DNA of 44,070 bases, taken from assembly GCF_900766305.1 (NCBI RefSeq), contig NZ_CAAFUZ010000067.1:1-44070 (forward strand), in the 5' to 3' direction. This DNA is from an uncultured Gemella sp. GTDB taxonomy: Bacteria > Bacillota > Bacilli > Staphylococcales > Gemellaceae. The first letter of the stretch is position 1. Each line of letters starts with the position of its first letter. The notes below the pieces were generated by a model that did no database searches, was not told the origin of the DNA, and saw only the letters and a list, made by a program, of their open reading frames with translations. Position numbers and translations under genes: made by a program. Of the stretch, positions 6,345 through 15,342 are shown in pieces.

Positions 6345-9212
6345 CTATTTTAATTCTATTGTTTTATTAAATAATTGTTTGTTTTCTAATACTTTTTCTT
6401 TTGAACCTAGTACACAAGTATATGCTTTAGATTTCATATTTTCAAATTCTACTGCTAATTTTCTTAAATCTTCAACTGTCGTATTTTTTATTTCATTTAC
6501 AAGTTTATCATAAACTTCAAATGGAGAGTTAGTGATGTATTTGTTTAATGAATATGCAGCTTGTGCGCTTGGCGACATTAGTACATCTAATGAATTTAGA
6601 GTACCTATAATATATTTATTAAGATCTTTTTCATCTGCATTAATATTAGCTACGTAGTTGTTAATATTGTAATATATTTCTAGAGTTTCTGTTAAGTTTG
6701 GGTCACGATAAGACCATAAATTAAAATCACCAAAAGCATTAAATATCACGCCAGAACCATAGGCTCCATTTTTAACACGGACATTATTCCATAAATAGTC
6801 TAAGCTTAAGATATGTCTTAGTACTAAGTGTGTTCCAGTGTAATCATTTATATTATAACCTACACCAACATATTGAACTAGTGAATCAAAGTAAAAACCT
6901 TCAGAATATCCTTGATCTTCTAATTTAATTTCAATTCCTTTTTGTTTGTCTAATTCAGTAGGATATTTAGTTAAATATGAAGATATAGTTTCTTTGAAGT
7001 TAGCGTATTCTTCTTTATTACCGACAAAGTTAACTAATAATCTGGCTTGATTAAAGATCAGATTTGTAACAGTGTATAACTGTTCTTTAATTTTATCACA
7101 ATTTTGTTCATAGTTACTTACTAATTCACTTATAAACATGTAGAAATCATATTCTCCATGATATGAAGCAAGTTTACTTTGAGGATTGTAGAAACCACTA
7201 ATTCGACGTGCTACAAAAGCATGTCCAGAATTTTTAAATCTACTTTCAAGCATTAATTTAATCTCTAAGAGAACATTGTATAGTGCTTCTTTATCTTCAA
7301 AATCAGCATTAAGTGTAGTTTCATCTAAGATTTTAGCCAGTTCCCCAGCTTTTTCTACTAAATTCTTAGCACTGATTATGAATTTCACTTCACATTCTTC
7401 ACTCTTATGTTTTCTGAAAACATCTACATAAGAACTAATACCACCAAGATTTGCACCTATTTCTTTTATAACTTCAGCTTCAGTTTTATTTTTTGTATTA
7501 AAGTTAAATAATAAATAAGATAATACTGACGCATATTGTAACTGTTCAACTTCAAAATCACTTATGTCAAATAGTAATTTAGAATATGAAATACCATTAG
7601 TCACAGCATCATAATGTGAGAAATTGATACCTTTGTATTCTTCAAAGAAAGTTTCTTCGAATGGATTTTTCAACTCTACTTCTTTAGCATTGACACTTTT
7701 AATTTTTTCTAAATCTTCTTTTTTATCAGTACTGTTTTGCCATTTTTGAAGTGATTTAGTATTTTGAACAAGGGCTTCTAACTCAGTTTCTGATAAAGTA
7801 GCTTTATATTCAACTAAATCTTTTTCCTTATTTTCTTTTTCTAATGTCGGAATTAAGTGTAATATAGCTTGTTTATTATTTTCAATTAGAAACTGTCTAG
7901 CAAGAGTTTCGTATTGTTTATTAGCACAGTTTTCTTGTAAATGAGAAATTACATTGTCTAAATCAAATGCATCTAATATATTATCTTCGCTATATAACCA
8001 TGTTCTTAATAATCTAATAGCATAAGATACACCCTTAGGTGATGAAGTTTTATTAATCTCTTCCTTGATAGAAAAGTTCTTCTTGTTAATTGAAGCTTGA
8101 ACTTGCTCATAATCAAATCCTTTATCAATAATACCTTTTAATAAAGATTTATATTCTGCATCAAGACTTTCTAATTTATCATCACTTACGTATTTAAATA
8201 TAATTGAGTATACAGTTTCTTTACGATCTTTTTGTACATAACTATATACATCTTCACAAATATTGTTATCAATGAAGTATTTTCTAAATTCTGTATTACT
8301 ACTTCCTAGAAGAATATCATCTATTATATCTATATTCTCAACTTTACTAAATTCATTACTATCACCAAGAATATAGTTATACGTAACATAAGCTTTATCT
8401 TTTACATCTTCATTAAAATATGTACGCTTAACAATATCCGTAGTAAAGTTTTCTTGACGTGATAAGCTATAATCACTATAGTCTTTATAATCGTAATTAT
8501 CTAGATAACTATCAATATGATTCAGATACTGTTCAACGTTTAAATCACCATATAAAAAGATATAGCTGTTACTTGGGTGATAGTTATAATTATAAGTTTC
8601 CAAAAATTCTTCTTGTGTAATCGAAGGGATTGCTTCTGGTTTTCCTCCAGAAGAATATTTATAAGAAGTATCACTAAATAGATGTTCCGTTACATATTGA
8701 TCTAGTACTTCATCTACTGATGAATAAGCACCTTTCATTTCATTGTAAACTACACCTTTATATATAAGTTCATCTTTCTTATCTTCAAGATGATAGTGCC
8801 ACCCTTCTTGAGCAAGAATATTTGGGTTGTTTTTTAAGTTTGGATTAAATACTGCATCTAAGTATATATCCATCAATATTTCTAAGTCCTTTTCATTTTT
8901 AGACGATACTGGATACATAGTTTTATCAGGAAATGTCATTGCATTTAAAAATGTATTAAAAGAACCTTTAAGTAGTTCTACAAAAGGTTCTTTTACTGGA
9001 TATTTCGCTGAACCACATAAAACAGAATGTTCTAAAATATGAAAAATACCATTATCATTATAAGGAATAGTTTTAAAACTAATGCTAAAACTTTTATTTA
9101 TATCATCATTTTCAAAGAATACTAATCTAGCACGAGTTTTAACATGCTCATAAAGATAAGCATTTGTATTTATATTTTTTAGATATTTCTTTTCTATAAG
9201 TTCAAATGTCAT
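6345..9212 (-). CDS. M16C-family zinc metallopeptidase (presequence peptidase-like)
   Basis: This 955-residue insulinase-superfamily peptidase is of the single-chain M16C (PreP/CYM1) type: two homologous halves forming a closed chamber that degrades short unstructured peptides. The inverted zinc motif HILEH is at residues 58-62, followed by SVLCGSAKYPVKEPF, and the distal zinc ligand is E158 in VVYNEMKGAYSS. There is no signal peptide or membrane segment, so it should be cytosolic. It lies between apt and trmB with short gaps (22 and 12 bases). No good SD is visible before the ATG (AT-only sequence), which suggests weak or coupled translation. Physiological substrates are unknown; turnover of signal peptides or imported peptides is a guess from the family. 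Confidence 0.9.
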   Translation of the reverse strand: MTFELIEKKYLKNINTNAYLYEHVKTRARLVFFENDDINKSFSISFKTIPYNDNGIFHILEHSVLCGSAKYPVKEPFVELLKGSFNTFLNAMTFPDKTMYPVSSKNEKDLEILMDIYLDAVFNPNLKNNPNILAQEGWHYHLEDKKDELIYKGVVYNEMKGAYSSVDEVLDQYVTEHLFSDTSYKYSSGGKPEAIPSITQEEFLETYNYNYHPSNSYIFLYGDLNVEQYLNHIDSYLDNYDYKDYSDYSLSRQENFTTDIVKRTYFNEDVKDKAYVTYNYILGDSNEFSKVENIDIIDDILLGSSNTEFRKYFIDNNICEDVYSYVQKDRKETVYSIIFKYVSDDKLESLDAEYKSLLKGIIDKGFDYEQVQASINKKNFSIKEEINKTSSPKGVSYAIRLLRTWLYSEDNILDAFDLDNVISHLQENCANKQYETLARQFLIENNKQAILHLIPTLEKENKEKDLVEYKATLSETELEALVQNTKSLQKWQNSTDKKEDLEKIKSVNAKEVELKNPFEETFFEEYKGINFSHYDAVTNGISYSKLLFDISDFEVEQLQYASVLSYLLFNFNTKNKTEAEVIKEIGANLGGISSYVDVFRKHKSEECEVKFIISAKNLVEKAGELAKILDETTLNADFEDKEALYNVLLEIKLMLESRFKNSGHAFVARRISGFYNPQSKLASYHGEYDFYMFISELVSNYEQNCDKIKEQLYTVTNLIFNQARLLVNFVGNKEEYANFKETISSYLTKYPTELDKQKGIEIKLEDQGYSEGFYFDSLVQYVGVGYNINDYTGTHLVLRHILSLDYLWNNVRVKNGAYGSGVIFNAFGDFNLWSYRDPNLTETLEIYYNINNYVANINADEKDLNKYIIGTLNSLDVLMSPSAQAAYSLNKYITNSPFEVYDKLVNEIKNTTVEDLRKLAVEFENMKSKAYTCVLGSKEKVLENKQLFNKTIELK

Positions 9213-9234
9213 ATTATTTAATTATTATAGTAGA

Positions 9235-9747
9235 TTACATTTTTAGTAATGTAAGAACGTCATAACCTTGTAGTTTGTCCATACCGTTTAGACCATCTAA
9301 TTCGATTAAGAACGCAATACCTACTACGATTCCTCCTAATTCTTCTACTAATTTAATAGTTGCTTCAATTGTTCCACCTGTAGCTAATAAATCATCTGTG
9401 ATTAGAACACGTTGACCTGGTTTAATTGCATCTTTGTGCATTGTTAAAGTGTTGCTTCCATATTCTAAATCATATTCGTATGAAATAACTTCACGTGGTA
9501 ATTTATTAGGTTTTCTTACTGGAACAAAACCAATACCTAATGAATAAGATACAGGACATCCAATAATGAAACCACGAGCTTCTGGTCCTACTACTACATC
9601 AACTTGTTTTTCTTTAGCATAGTTTACGATTTGATCTGTAGCGTACTTATACGCTTCTCCATCTGCCATTAATGTAGTTATATCTTTAAAACTAATTCCT
9701 TCTTTTGGCCAATTTGGTACGATTGAAATGTATTTTTCTAAATTCAT
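9235..9747 (-). CDS. apt: Adenine phosphoribosyltransferase
   Basis: This 170-residue type I phosphoribosyltransferase converts adenine and PRPP to AMP in purine salvage. The PRPP-binding loop [13 protein letters not shown] lies at residues 114-126, and the [10 protein letters not shown] segment (52-61) is characteristic of Apt. The ATG has an AGGAG SD about 13 bases upstream and a near-consensus promoter at 9787-9815. In many Firmicutes apt directly follows recJ. Here recJ ends at 16043, more than 6 kb away, and the intervening DNA carries accessory genes. Confidence 0.96.
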   Translation of the reverse strand: MNLEKYISIVPNWPKEGISFKDITTLMADGEAYKYATDQIVNYAKEKQVDVVVGPEARGFIIGCPVSYSLGIGFVPVRKPNKLPREVISYEYDLEYGSNTLTMHKDAIKPGQRVLITDDLLATGGTIEATIKLVEELGGIVVGIAFLIELDGLNGMDKLQGYDVLTLLKM

Positions 9748-9786
9748 TTATTTTTATTTTCTCCTAAATGTTTTCTTAACTCAATT

Positions 9787-9815
9787 ATTATACTATAAAA
9801 TTACAAAATAAGCAA
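9787..9815 (-). promoter_or_regulatory. Promoter of the apt unit
   Basis: On the minus strand, -35 TTGCTT (9810-9815), a 17-base spacer and a perfect -10 TATAAT (9787-9792), about 40 bases upstream of apt. Confidence 0.75.
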
Positions 9816-9924
9816 TTTATAATACCGTTATTATAAGCTATAAAGAGATAATCCAAATTACTATCTTTATGATTTATTAGTGTGATAAAATAGAATATAT
9901 AATTTTTAACATGGAGGCTAAAAT

Positions 9925-10296
9925 ATGAAATTTACATTCTCAGATTCAGCAATTGAATATATTTTAAAACAAATTAACAAATTTAATGAAAATACATATA
10001 ATATTATAATAGACTATGCTGACGGTAATAGTCCTTATAATGAAAATATAAGTGGTTGTCACTGTCAAGTATACGATAAGTATAGAGTATTAATAGTGAG
10101 TAAGAATGATGTAAATATTAAGTGGAACAAATATGATAAGCAAGTTGAATCAAATCTTGGTCCTGTATTTTTCCCTTCTTATTATGAAATGATGTTTGAT
10201 AAAAATAATGTTTTTGATTACAAGAATTTTACTCTTAATTTAAAAAGTGAAGCGGGAATAATTGCTGATCAAGTTCAGCTAATTATTAAATTATAA
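9925..10296 (+). CDS. Iron-sulfur cluster biosynthesis family protein (HesB/IscA-like fold)
   Basis: This 123-residue protein resembles the HesB-like family annotated in streptococci and related Firmicutes as iron-sulfur cluster biosynthesis family. It begins with a KFTFSDSAIEYI segment, followed by a DYADGNSPY segment, an RVLIVSKNDV strand and the C-terminal DQVQLII strand. It has only two Cys, in a CHC motif (residues 45-47), not the three spaced Cys of true A-type carriers, so cluster carriage is doubtful. A strong SD, ATGGAGG, precedes the ATG. A probable extended -10 (TGA then TAAAAT, ending near 9901) lies upstream. It is one of only two genes in the right-hand 42 kb on the plus strand, and the VanZ-family gene follows. 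Confidence 0.6.
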   Translation: MKFTFSDSAIEYILKQINKFNENTYNIIIDYADGNSPYNENISGCHCQVYDKYRVLIVSKNDVNIKWNKYDKQVESNLGPVFFPSYYEMMFDKNNVFDYKNFTLNLKSEAGIIADQVQLIIKL

Positions 10297-10363
10297 TTTA
10301 AGTTAATTTTAATAAACTTTGTTACTATAGATTCTAAATATTAAAAATGAAAGGAGAATAAAT

Positions 10364-10891
10364 TTGAAGTCATTTCTTAACAGCAGAAAATTAACCTATA
10401 TTCTATTTTTTGTGTATTTATTCATACTTTCATGGGTAATCGTAGCCAAAATGGATTGGAATTTATTAAAAAGTAGTAATCTTTCTTGGATAAATCATCC
10501 ACGTGTACTACTTCACCCAGGAATAACATGGAGAACAGTTAATCTAATACCATATAGTTATTTCGATATTGTGGAGGTACTATTAAATATACTTTTCTTC
10601 ATACCATTTAGTTTCTACATAAAGATGTTATATCCTAAATCTTCAGGTTTTAGAGCAATAATACTAGGATTTATGTTGAGTTTAACTTATGAATCAATAC
10701 AATATGTACTGACTATTGGTTTTCCAGATGTAACAGATTTAATTGATAATACTCTAGGGGCGATTATTGGAGTAATTATTATTAATATCATCTCAGTTAT
10801 CTTTAGAGAAAAATTAAGAATATATATGAATGTTATATTAATACTTTTTTCTGGATATATTATTCATGACATTCTATATCTTATAATTTAA
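10364..10891 (+). CDS. VanZ-family membrane protein
   Basis: This 175-residue membrane protein has the VanZ-like layout: an N-terminal helix (about 11-28), a conserved polar loop containing the NLIPYSYFD motif (63-71), two or three central helices, the TYESIQ motif (near 107) and D-x-x-D-N-x-L-G, with two C-terminal helices. VanZ of enterococci gives low-level teicoplanin resistance, but most family members have unknown roles in the envelope. The start is TTG, supported by the SD AAAGGAG seven bases upstream; no ATG is close. It is co-directional with the HesB-like gene, 67 bases downstream of it, and ends at a strong bidirectional terminator. Confidence 0.8.
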   Translation: MKSFLNSRKLTYILFFVYLFILSWVIVAKMDWNLLKSSNLSWINHPRVLLHPGITWRTVNLIPYSYFDIVEVLLNILFFIPFSFYIKMLYPKSSGFRAIILGFMLSLTYESIQYVLTIGFPDVTDLIDNTLGAIIGVIIINIISVIFREKLRIYMNVILILFSGYIIHDILYLII

Positions 10892-10894
10892 TAC

Positions 10895-10936
10895 AAAAAA
10901 ACGATAGATTCTAAAATTTAATCTATCGTTTTTTTT
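10895..10936. terminator. Bidirectional terminator between vanZ-like and surface-protein genes
   Basis: A 16-bp stem (10895-10910 with 10920-10935) has A7 on one side and T8 on the other and a 9-base loop. It serves the convergent plus-strand VanZ gene and the minus-strand surface-protein gene. Confidence 0.92.
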
Positions 10937-10957
10937 ATAATAGTAAACTAATCTACT

Positions 10958-13900
10958 TTATCTTTTTTTTCTAAATCCTAGTGTAGCTAGAACTACTCCT
11001 AGTAATCCTAATAATGCAGCTCCTGCACTATTCTCAGTTAGACCAGTTTTAGGAAGTATATTGTTAAATCTTTGTGATACAGGATTTTGTGAATTATCAA
11101 CTTTATTCTCTGTATTAGATGTGTTATCATTGTTTAATCCATAAGAAGAATCATCTTTTTTAGCTTCTTTAGCTCTTGAAACAATAGTATATGTACTAAA
11201 GTGATCTGTATAGAACGTCAGTTTTCCATCACTGTAAGTACTTTGAACTTTCTCTAATTTATCACCATTTACATAGTATACTTCTAATGTTTCATTATCA
11301 TTAGCAATTACGGCTACAGTAACTGCTCTAGTTTCTCCATTATTATTAATTACATTTCCTTTATCATCAGTGAAGAATAAATCTAGAGTTTTTACTACAT
11401 TTAGTTTTTCATCAAGATTTTTAACTAATTCTTTAACTTTCTCAACTTTTTTATCATCAGAATTCTGAGCTACAAAATGAATACCAGTAACATCTTTTTC
11501 TTTAAATTGAACTTTAACTTCTTCATCACCAGGTAATTTAGCGATAAGAGTATCAGTTACATTTTTCTTATCATCTACTGAAGGTGTGCTTGGTTGTTCA
11601 GGAGTCGCTTGTGGTTTTTCTTCTGGTTTTGGCTGTTCCGGTGTTACTTGTGGTTTTTCTTCCGGTTTAGGTTGTTCAGAAGGGGTTGTTTGTGGTTTTT
11701 CTTCTGGTTTTGGTTGTTCTGGAGTTACTTGTGGTTTCTCCTCAACTTTTGGTTCTTCTTTCTTAACATCAGCATCAACTGTAGTTACAAGTTCAACTAA
11801 TTTATCATCGATATTTGTAGCATTTTTTTCGAATAAAGTTTTAGTAATTCTATATTTATCTCCAGCTTTCATATCATTATCAGTAATTTCTAATTTTCCA
11901 TCATCTTCATTAGAAACGCTTGTTGAACTAAGTTCTTTAACTTCATTACCACGGATACGTTCTACCTTAGTAACAATATACCAGTTTCGACCATAATCAT
12001 CACTCTTAAGTAATTCTGCCATTGGTTTAGTTTGTTTACTTAGGAATTCTTTGTATTTATCTAACCCTTGTAAGATACCTTCTCCACCGTAGAATTCAGA
12101 ACGTCCTCTATACCAGTGTAGAAGATTTAGAATTGTTAATTTCTCATCTTTTGGTTGAATAGTGATCTTATTATCTTTTGCAACAACATTTAATTCAATA
12201 GCTTGTTTTTGAGGATAGTAACCTTGTGTTACTTCAGGAGAAATTCCTAATAGTTTTGTATCAGAATCATTATATGGTAATGTTGCTGGTAAATTGTTAT
12301 TAGCAATATCAAGAATATGTAGACTACCATTTGCTTTAATTAATTCTAATGGTATATTACTAATTTGGTTATTTACTAATCTTACAGTTGCTTTATTTTT
12401 AGCTAGGTTTTTCCATAAATCATCAGATAGACTAGAAATATGGTTGTTATTTAGAGCTAGAGTATTTAATTTAGTGAAATTAACTCCATTTTCTGGTAGT
12501 GATGTTAATTTGTTGTTAGCTGCATATAACTGTGTCAACGAAGTTAAATTAGCAACACTGTCAGGAAGTTTAGTAAGTTCATTGTCAGTTACAGATAAGA
12601 ATGTTAAACCTGTATTATTTTTAAATATATCATTTGGAAGTGAAACAATCTTATTATTTGATAAACTTACTGTTTTTAGCTTTTTATTGTTAGCAAATAC
12701 ATTTGCTGGTAATGTTGATAGCCATGATTGACTGAACTCAACAGATTCTAATTCAGAGTTATTTGCAAACAAGTTTTCTGGGATATTACCTAAGTTGTTA
12801 GAAGATAAGTTCACAGTTTTTAATTTTTTGTTATTAGCGAATAGGTTCTCAGGTAGTTTAGTAACACCATTTCCTCCTAAGTTAATATGCTCAATATTAA
12901 CTGCATTTTTAAATAGATCTTCAGGTAATTCACCGAAGTTATTACTATCAGATGAGAATGATTTAACACCAGGTCCCATGTGTTTTAGTAAATCAAGATT
13001 GTAAATAGCACCTTTATCAACTTTTCCATCAATTTCTAATGAACCAATATTGATATCACCAGTGAAGTTTTTCAATTCATCTTCTGTCACTTTTCCATCA
13101 TTATTAGTATCTACACCATTAGCAATTAATTTTTTCTGAAGTAAATCATCACTTTTCTTACGTTCTTCATTATTTTTTTCTACTAACTCAAATCCATTCC
13201 ATCCTTTTTTAATTTCAGGTTTGAATTTTAGTTTAACTGTAGTATATTTATCGAAGTTTCCTTTATCGCTTTCTAAAGAGCCCATATAAGAAACTATAAC
13301 ACCACCTAAATGTACTTGGTCTAAATCTTCAACCGGAAGTGTAAATAATGCTCTGTCATATTGACCTGCTGAGTTCTTCTCACCAAAGTTTTCTTTCACA
13401 CCTGATTCCCATTTATCTTTGTTTTGGATGGCAAAATCATATAAACCATGAGCAAATAATGTATTTAACATTGTAATACTCATTTTTCCATCTTTAACTA
13501 CTAATTTCACATTTTTGTCAAAGAATCCTTCTAGCATTGAAGTACCTTGTCTTCCATCAGCGTATAAAGCGTTAAATCCTAAAGTATATTCACCATCTTC
13601 TAATTTATCAGTAAGTGAATAAGTTTTTTCTTCTTGTTTTTCAGGAGTTTTTTCTGGTGTTGGTTTTTCTTCAACTACTTTATTACCAGTAGTATATACT
13701 TTACTCTCGCTACCGTCATTTGCTTTAAATACAATCGTATTATCTCCATCAAAGTTCCAAGCTTTAAATGCTTTAAGGCTTTCTCCACCATCGTCAAAAG
13801 TAACGATTTGATCTTTCCAGTTTTTACTAAATAGTGATTTATCAAATGATTTTCCATTAATAACTACTTCTTTAGTATTTTTAAGAACATCTTCCGCTTT

Positions 13901-15175
13901 AAATCCATTAACAAGCGTAATGTTTAATTCATCTGCGTAACTGTTCTTTTCTACATTAGAAACTAAATCTTTTTGAGCATATGATGCGCTAGTTGTAGGC
14001 ACCTCTTGTTTTGGTTCTGTAGGTTTTACATCTTCTTTTTTATCTGTTGATGTTGGATATGAAATTATTGTTCCATCAGCAAGTTTGACTTCTAGTTTAT
14101 TATCTGAATCTTTTAAAGCCTTAACTAAGTCTTCGTTAAAGATTCTGATTCCAAGATATTTTGAAGTTTCTACTTTATCTTTGAAAACATCTTTATTTAC
14201 AGTAGTACCGTTTAGAGTCACACTAGCGATTTCATCAACAAAATTATCATAAACAGAAGTGTCTGATAATTCTAATGTTAAGTGTTTATTGTGTTGCCAA
14301 TCTTCACCTTTTTCTAATTTTGATATAGTATATTTAGCATTTGAAGCTGGTTTATTAGAATCAGTTTCACTATCTTTTGATGGTGTAGTTGTTTCATTGC
14401 TTGGTTCTACATAACCAGTATCTTCATATGTTGTTTTCGAACCATCTGAAAATGTGAATTCAATTTTATGCTTATCTTGTTTTTTATAATGCTCAGTTAT
14501 TGCTTTATCTATAGCAGTTACTTGTCCATCATATAGTTTATAAAATTTACTATTTGTATTTTGGCTATCAAATCCAAAATCTTTTCCATCAACTGTAAGT
14601 TTAGTTACTTTTGACCAGTAGTTTTTATACAAATCTGATCCTTCTAAGAAAAAGATTAGAGAGTCATTTTCTACTTGTGGCTCTAATATTTTTAGACCTT
14701 CACTAATTAATTTTGGTTTAGCGGTTGGATCTACATACCCTTTATCTTCATATACAGCTTTTGATCCATCTTTAAAAATAAATTCAATTTTGTGTTTATC
14801 TTGTTTATTATAATGACTAGTTATTTCATTATTATTAACATAAACAACATTATCAAATAATGAATAGTTTTTTGAAGAAGATGCTTCACTATTAAAGCCG
14901 AAATCTTTACCATCTATTAAAAGTTTATCGATTTTATTCCAGTATCTTTTAAATAAAGTATCTGATGTGTCTTGACCTTCAACAGCAATCTCCAATTGCC
15001 CACTTGTTCCAATCTCTGGTTCGTAGACTTTAAAACCTTTACTTTGTTGATCTTGTGCATATATCACATTAGAATCAATATTTAATTTAGAATTATTGAA
15101 ATCAACAGAACCTATACTTAAACAAATAGGTACAGCCAATCCAATTATTAATTTATTATTATATTTCTTGTTCAT
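10958..15175 (-). CDS. LPXTG-anchored NEAT/HID/LRR haem-acquisition surface protein (Shr/IlsA-like)
   Basis: This 1405-residue cell-wall protein begins with a signal peptide ending near YAQ (about residue 41). Four HID-like repeats (DUF1533 type) follow at about 46-150, 155-258, 280-376 and 395-498; the first two are near copies of each other. Next come a NEAT domain (519-653) with a TSMLEGFF lip helix, an EF-hand loop DTNNDGKVTEDE (689-700) and about nine leucine-rich repeats (750-963). After these lie a C-terminal domain, four Pro/Glu-rich 13-14-residue repeats (about 1144-1195), a further beta domain and the sortase signal LPKTG (1374-1378) with a hydrophobic segment and RKKR tail. The architecture is close to streptococcal Shr and Bacillus IlsA, which bind haem and haemoproteins. 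The SD GGAGG fixes the start at 15175; an ATG at 15194-15196 lies inside the Fur box. Iron regulation is expected. Confidence 0.85.
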   Translation of the reverse strand: MNKKYNNKLIIGLAVPICLSIGSVDFNNSKLNIDSNVIYAQDQQSKGFKVYEPEIGTSGQLEIAVEGQDTSDTLFKRYWNKIDKLLIDGKDFGFNSEASSSKNYSLFDNVVYVNNNEITSHYNKQDKHKIEFIFKDGSKAVYEDKGYVDPTAKPKLISEGLKILEPQVENDSLIFFLEGSDLYKNYWSKVTKLTVDGKDFGFDSQNTNSKFYKLYDGQVTAIDKAITEHYKKQDKHKIEFTFSDGSKTTYEDTGYVEPSNETTTPSKDSETDSNKPASNAKYTISKLEKGEDWQHNKHLTLELSDTSVYDNFVDEIASVTLNGTTVNKDVFKDKVETSKYLGIRIFNEDLVKALKDSDNKLEVKLADGTIISYPTSTDKKEDVKPTEPKQEVPTTSASYAQKDLVSNVEKNSYADELNITLVNGFKAEDVLKNTKEVVINGKSFDKSLFSKNWKDQIVTFDDGGESLKAFKAWNFDGDNTIVFKANDGSESKVYTTGNKVVEEKPTPEKTPEKQEEKTYSLTDKLEDGEYTLGFNALYADGRQGTSMLEGFFDKNVKLVVKDGKMSITMLNTLFAHGLYDFAIQNKDKWESGVKENFGEKNSAGQYDRALFTLPVEDLDQVHLGGVIVSYMGSLESDKGNFDKYTTVKLKFKPEIKKGWNGFELVEKNNEERKKSDDLLQKKLIANGVDTNNDGKVTEDELKNFTGDINIGSLEIDGKVDKGAIYNLDLLKHMGPGVKSFSSDSNNFGELPEDLFKNAVNIEHINLGGNGVTKLPENLFANNKKLKTVNLSSNNLGNIPENLFANNSELESVEFSQSWLSTLPANVFANNKKLKTVSLSNNKIVSLPNDIFKNNTGLTFLSVTDNELTKLPDSVANLTSLTQLYAANNKLTSLPENGVNFTKLNTLALNNNHISSLSDDLWKNLAKNKATVRLVNNQISNIPLELIKANGSLHILDIANNNLPATLPYNDSDTKLLGISPEVTQGYYPQKQAIELNVVAKDNKITIQPKDEKLTILNLLHWYRGRSEFYGGEGILQGLDKYKEFLSKQTKPMAELLKSDDYGRNWYIVTKVERIRGNEVKELSSTSVSNEDDGKLEITDNDMKAGDKYRITKTLFEKNATNIDDKLVELVTTVDADVKKEEPKVEEKPQVTPEQPKPEEKPQTTPSEQPKPEEKPQVTPEQPKPEEKPQATPEQPSTPSVDDKKNVTDTLIAKLPGDEEVKVQFKEKDVTGIHFVAQNSDDKKVEKVKELVKNLDEKLNVVKTLDLFFTDDKGNVINNNGETRAVTVAVIANDNETLEVYYVNGDKLEKVQSTYSDGKLTFYTDHFSTYTIVSRAKEAKKDDSSYGLNNDNTSNTENKVDNSQNPVSQRFNNILPKTGLTENSAGAALLGLLGVVLATLGFRKKR

Positions 15176-15191
15176 GATGTTCCTCCATAAA

Positions 15192-15210
15192 AACAATGAT
15201 AATCAATATC
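15192..15210 (-). promoter_or_regulatory. Fur box controlling the haem-acquisition protein
   Basis: On the minus strand the 19 bases read GATATTGATTATCATTGTT, matching the classical GATAATGATAATCATTATC box at 15 of 19 positions. The site lies about 10-30 bases downstream of the predicted transcription start and upstream of the SD, so bound Fur would block transcription. This fits an iron or haem uptake gene. Confidence 0.8.
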
Positions 15211-15226
15211 GATTATTTATATGCCT

Positions 15227-15255
15227 ATTATACTACAACAGGATAAAAGATACAA
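15227..15255 (-). promoter_or_regulatory. Promoter of the haem-acquisition surface protein
   Basis: On the minus strand, -35 TTGTAT (15250-15255), a 17-base spacer and -10 TATAAT (15227-15232), placed directly upstream of the Fur box. Confidence 0.7.
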
Positions 15256-15281
15256 GTGAAAACGTTAAAAATAAAAAAAAA

Positions 15282-15342
15282 TTAGAGGCTTTTTCAATAA
15301 ATTTAGCATATAAAATACTGAATTCATAGGAATAACCTCTAA
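15282..15342 (-). terminator. Terminator of the pcrA-ligA-lapA-recJ-dsbA operon
   Basis: TTAGAGG (15282-15288) pairs with CCTCTAA (15336-15342) around a long, partly self-complementary loop. On the minus strand the stem is followed by nine T and a further T-rich stretch. Confidence 0.7.

Noticed and set aside
11586..11996. Plus-strand frames with Cys/Gly/Phe-rich repeats opposite the surface-protein gene
   Set aside because: They are antisense shadows of the Pro/Glu minisatellite of the minus-strand gene. There is no SD or promoter, and the composition is explained by the repeat.
12294..12731. 145-codon plus-strand frame opposite the leucine-rich repeats
   Set aside because: Antisense to a clear domain-bearing gene; no initiation signals; hydrophobic composition results from reading the Leu/Asn-rich codons backwards.
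15176..15196. Upstream ATG extending the surface protein by seven residues
   Set aside because: It lies inside the Fur box, has no SD, and the SD GGAGG of the next ATG lies within the extension.
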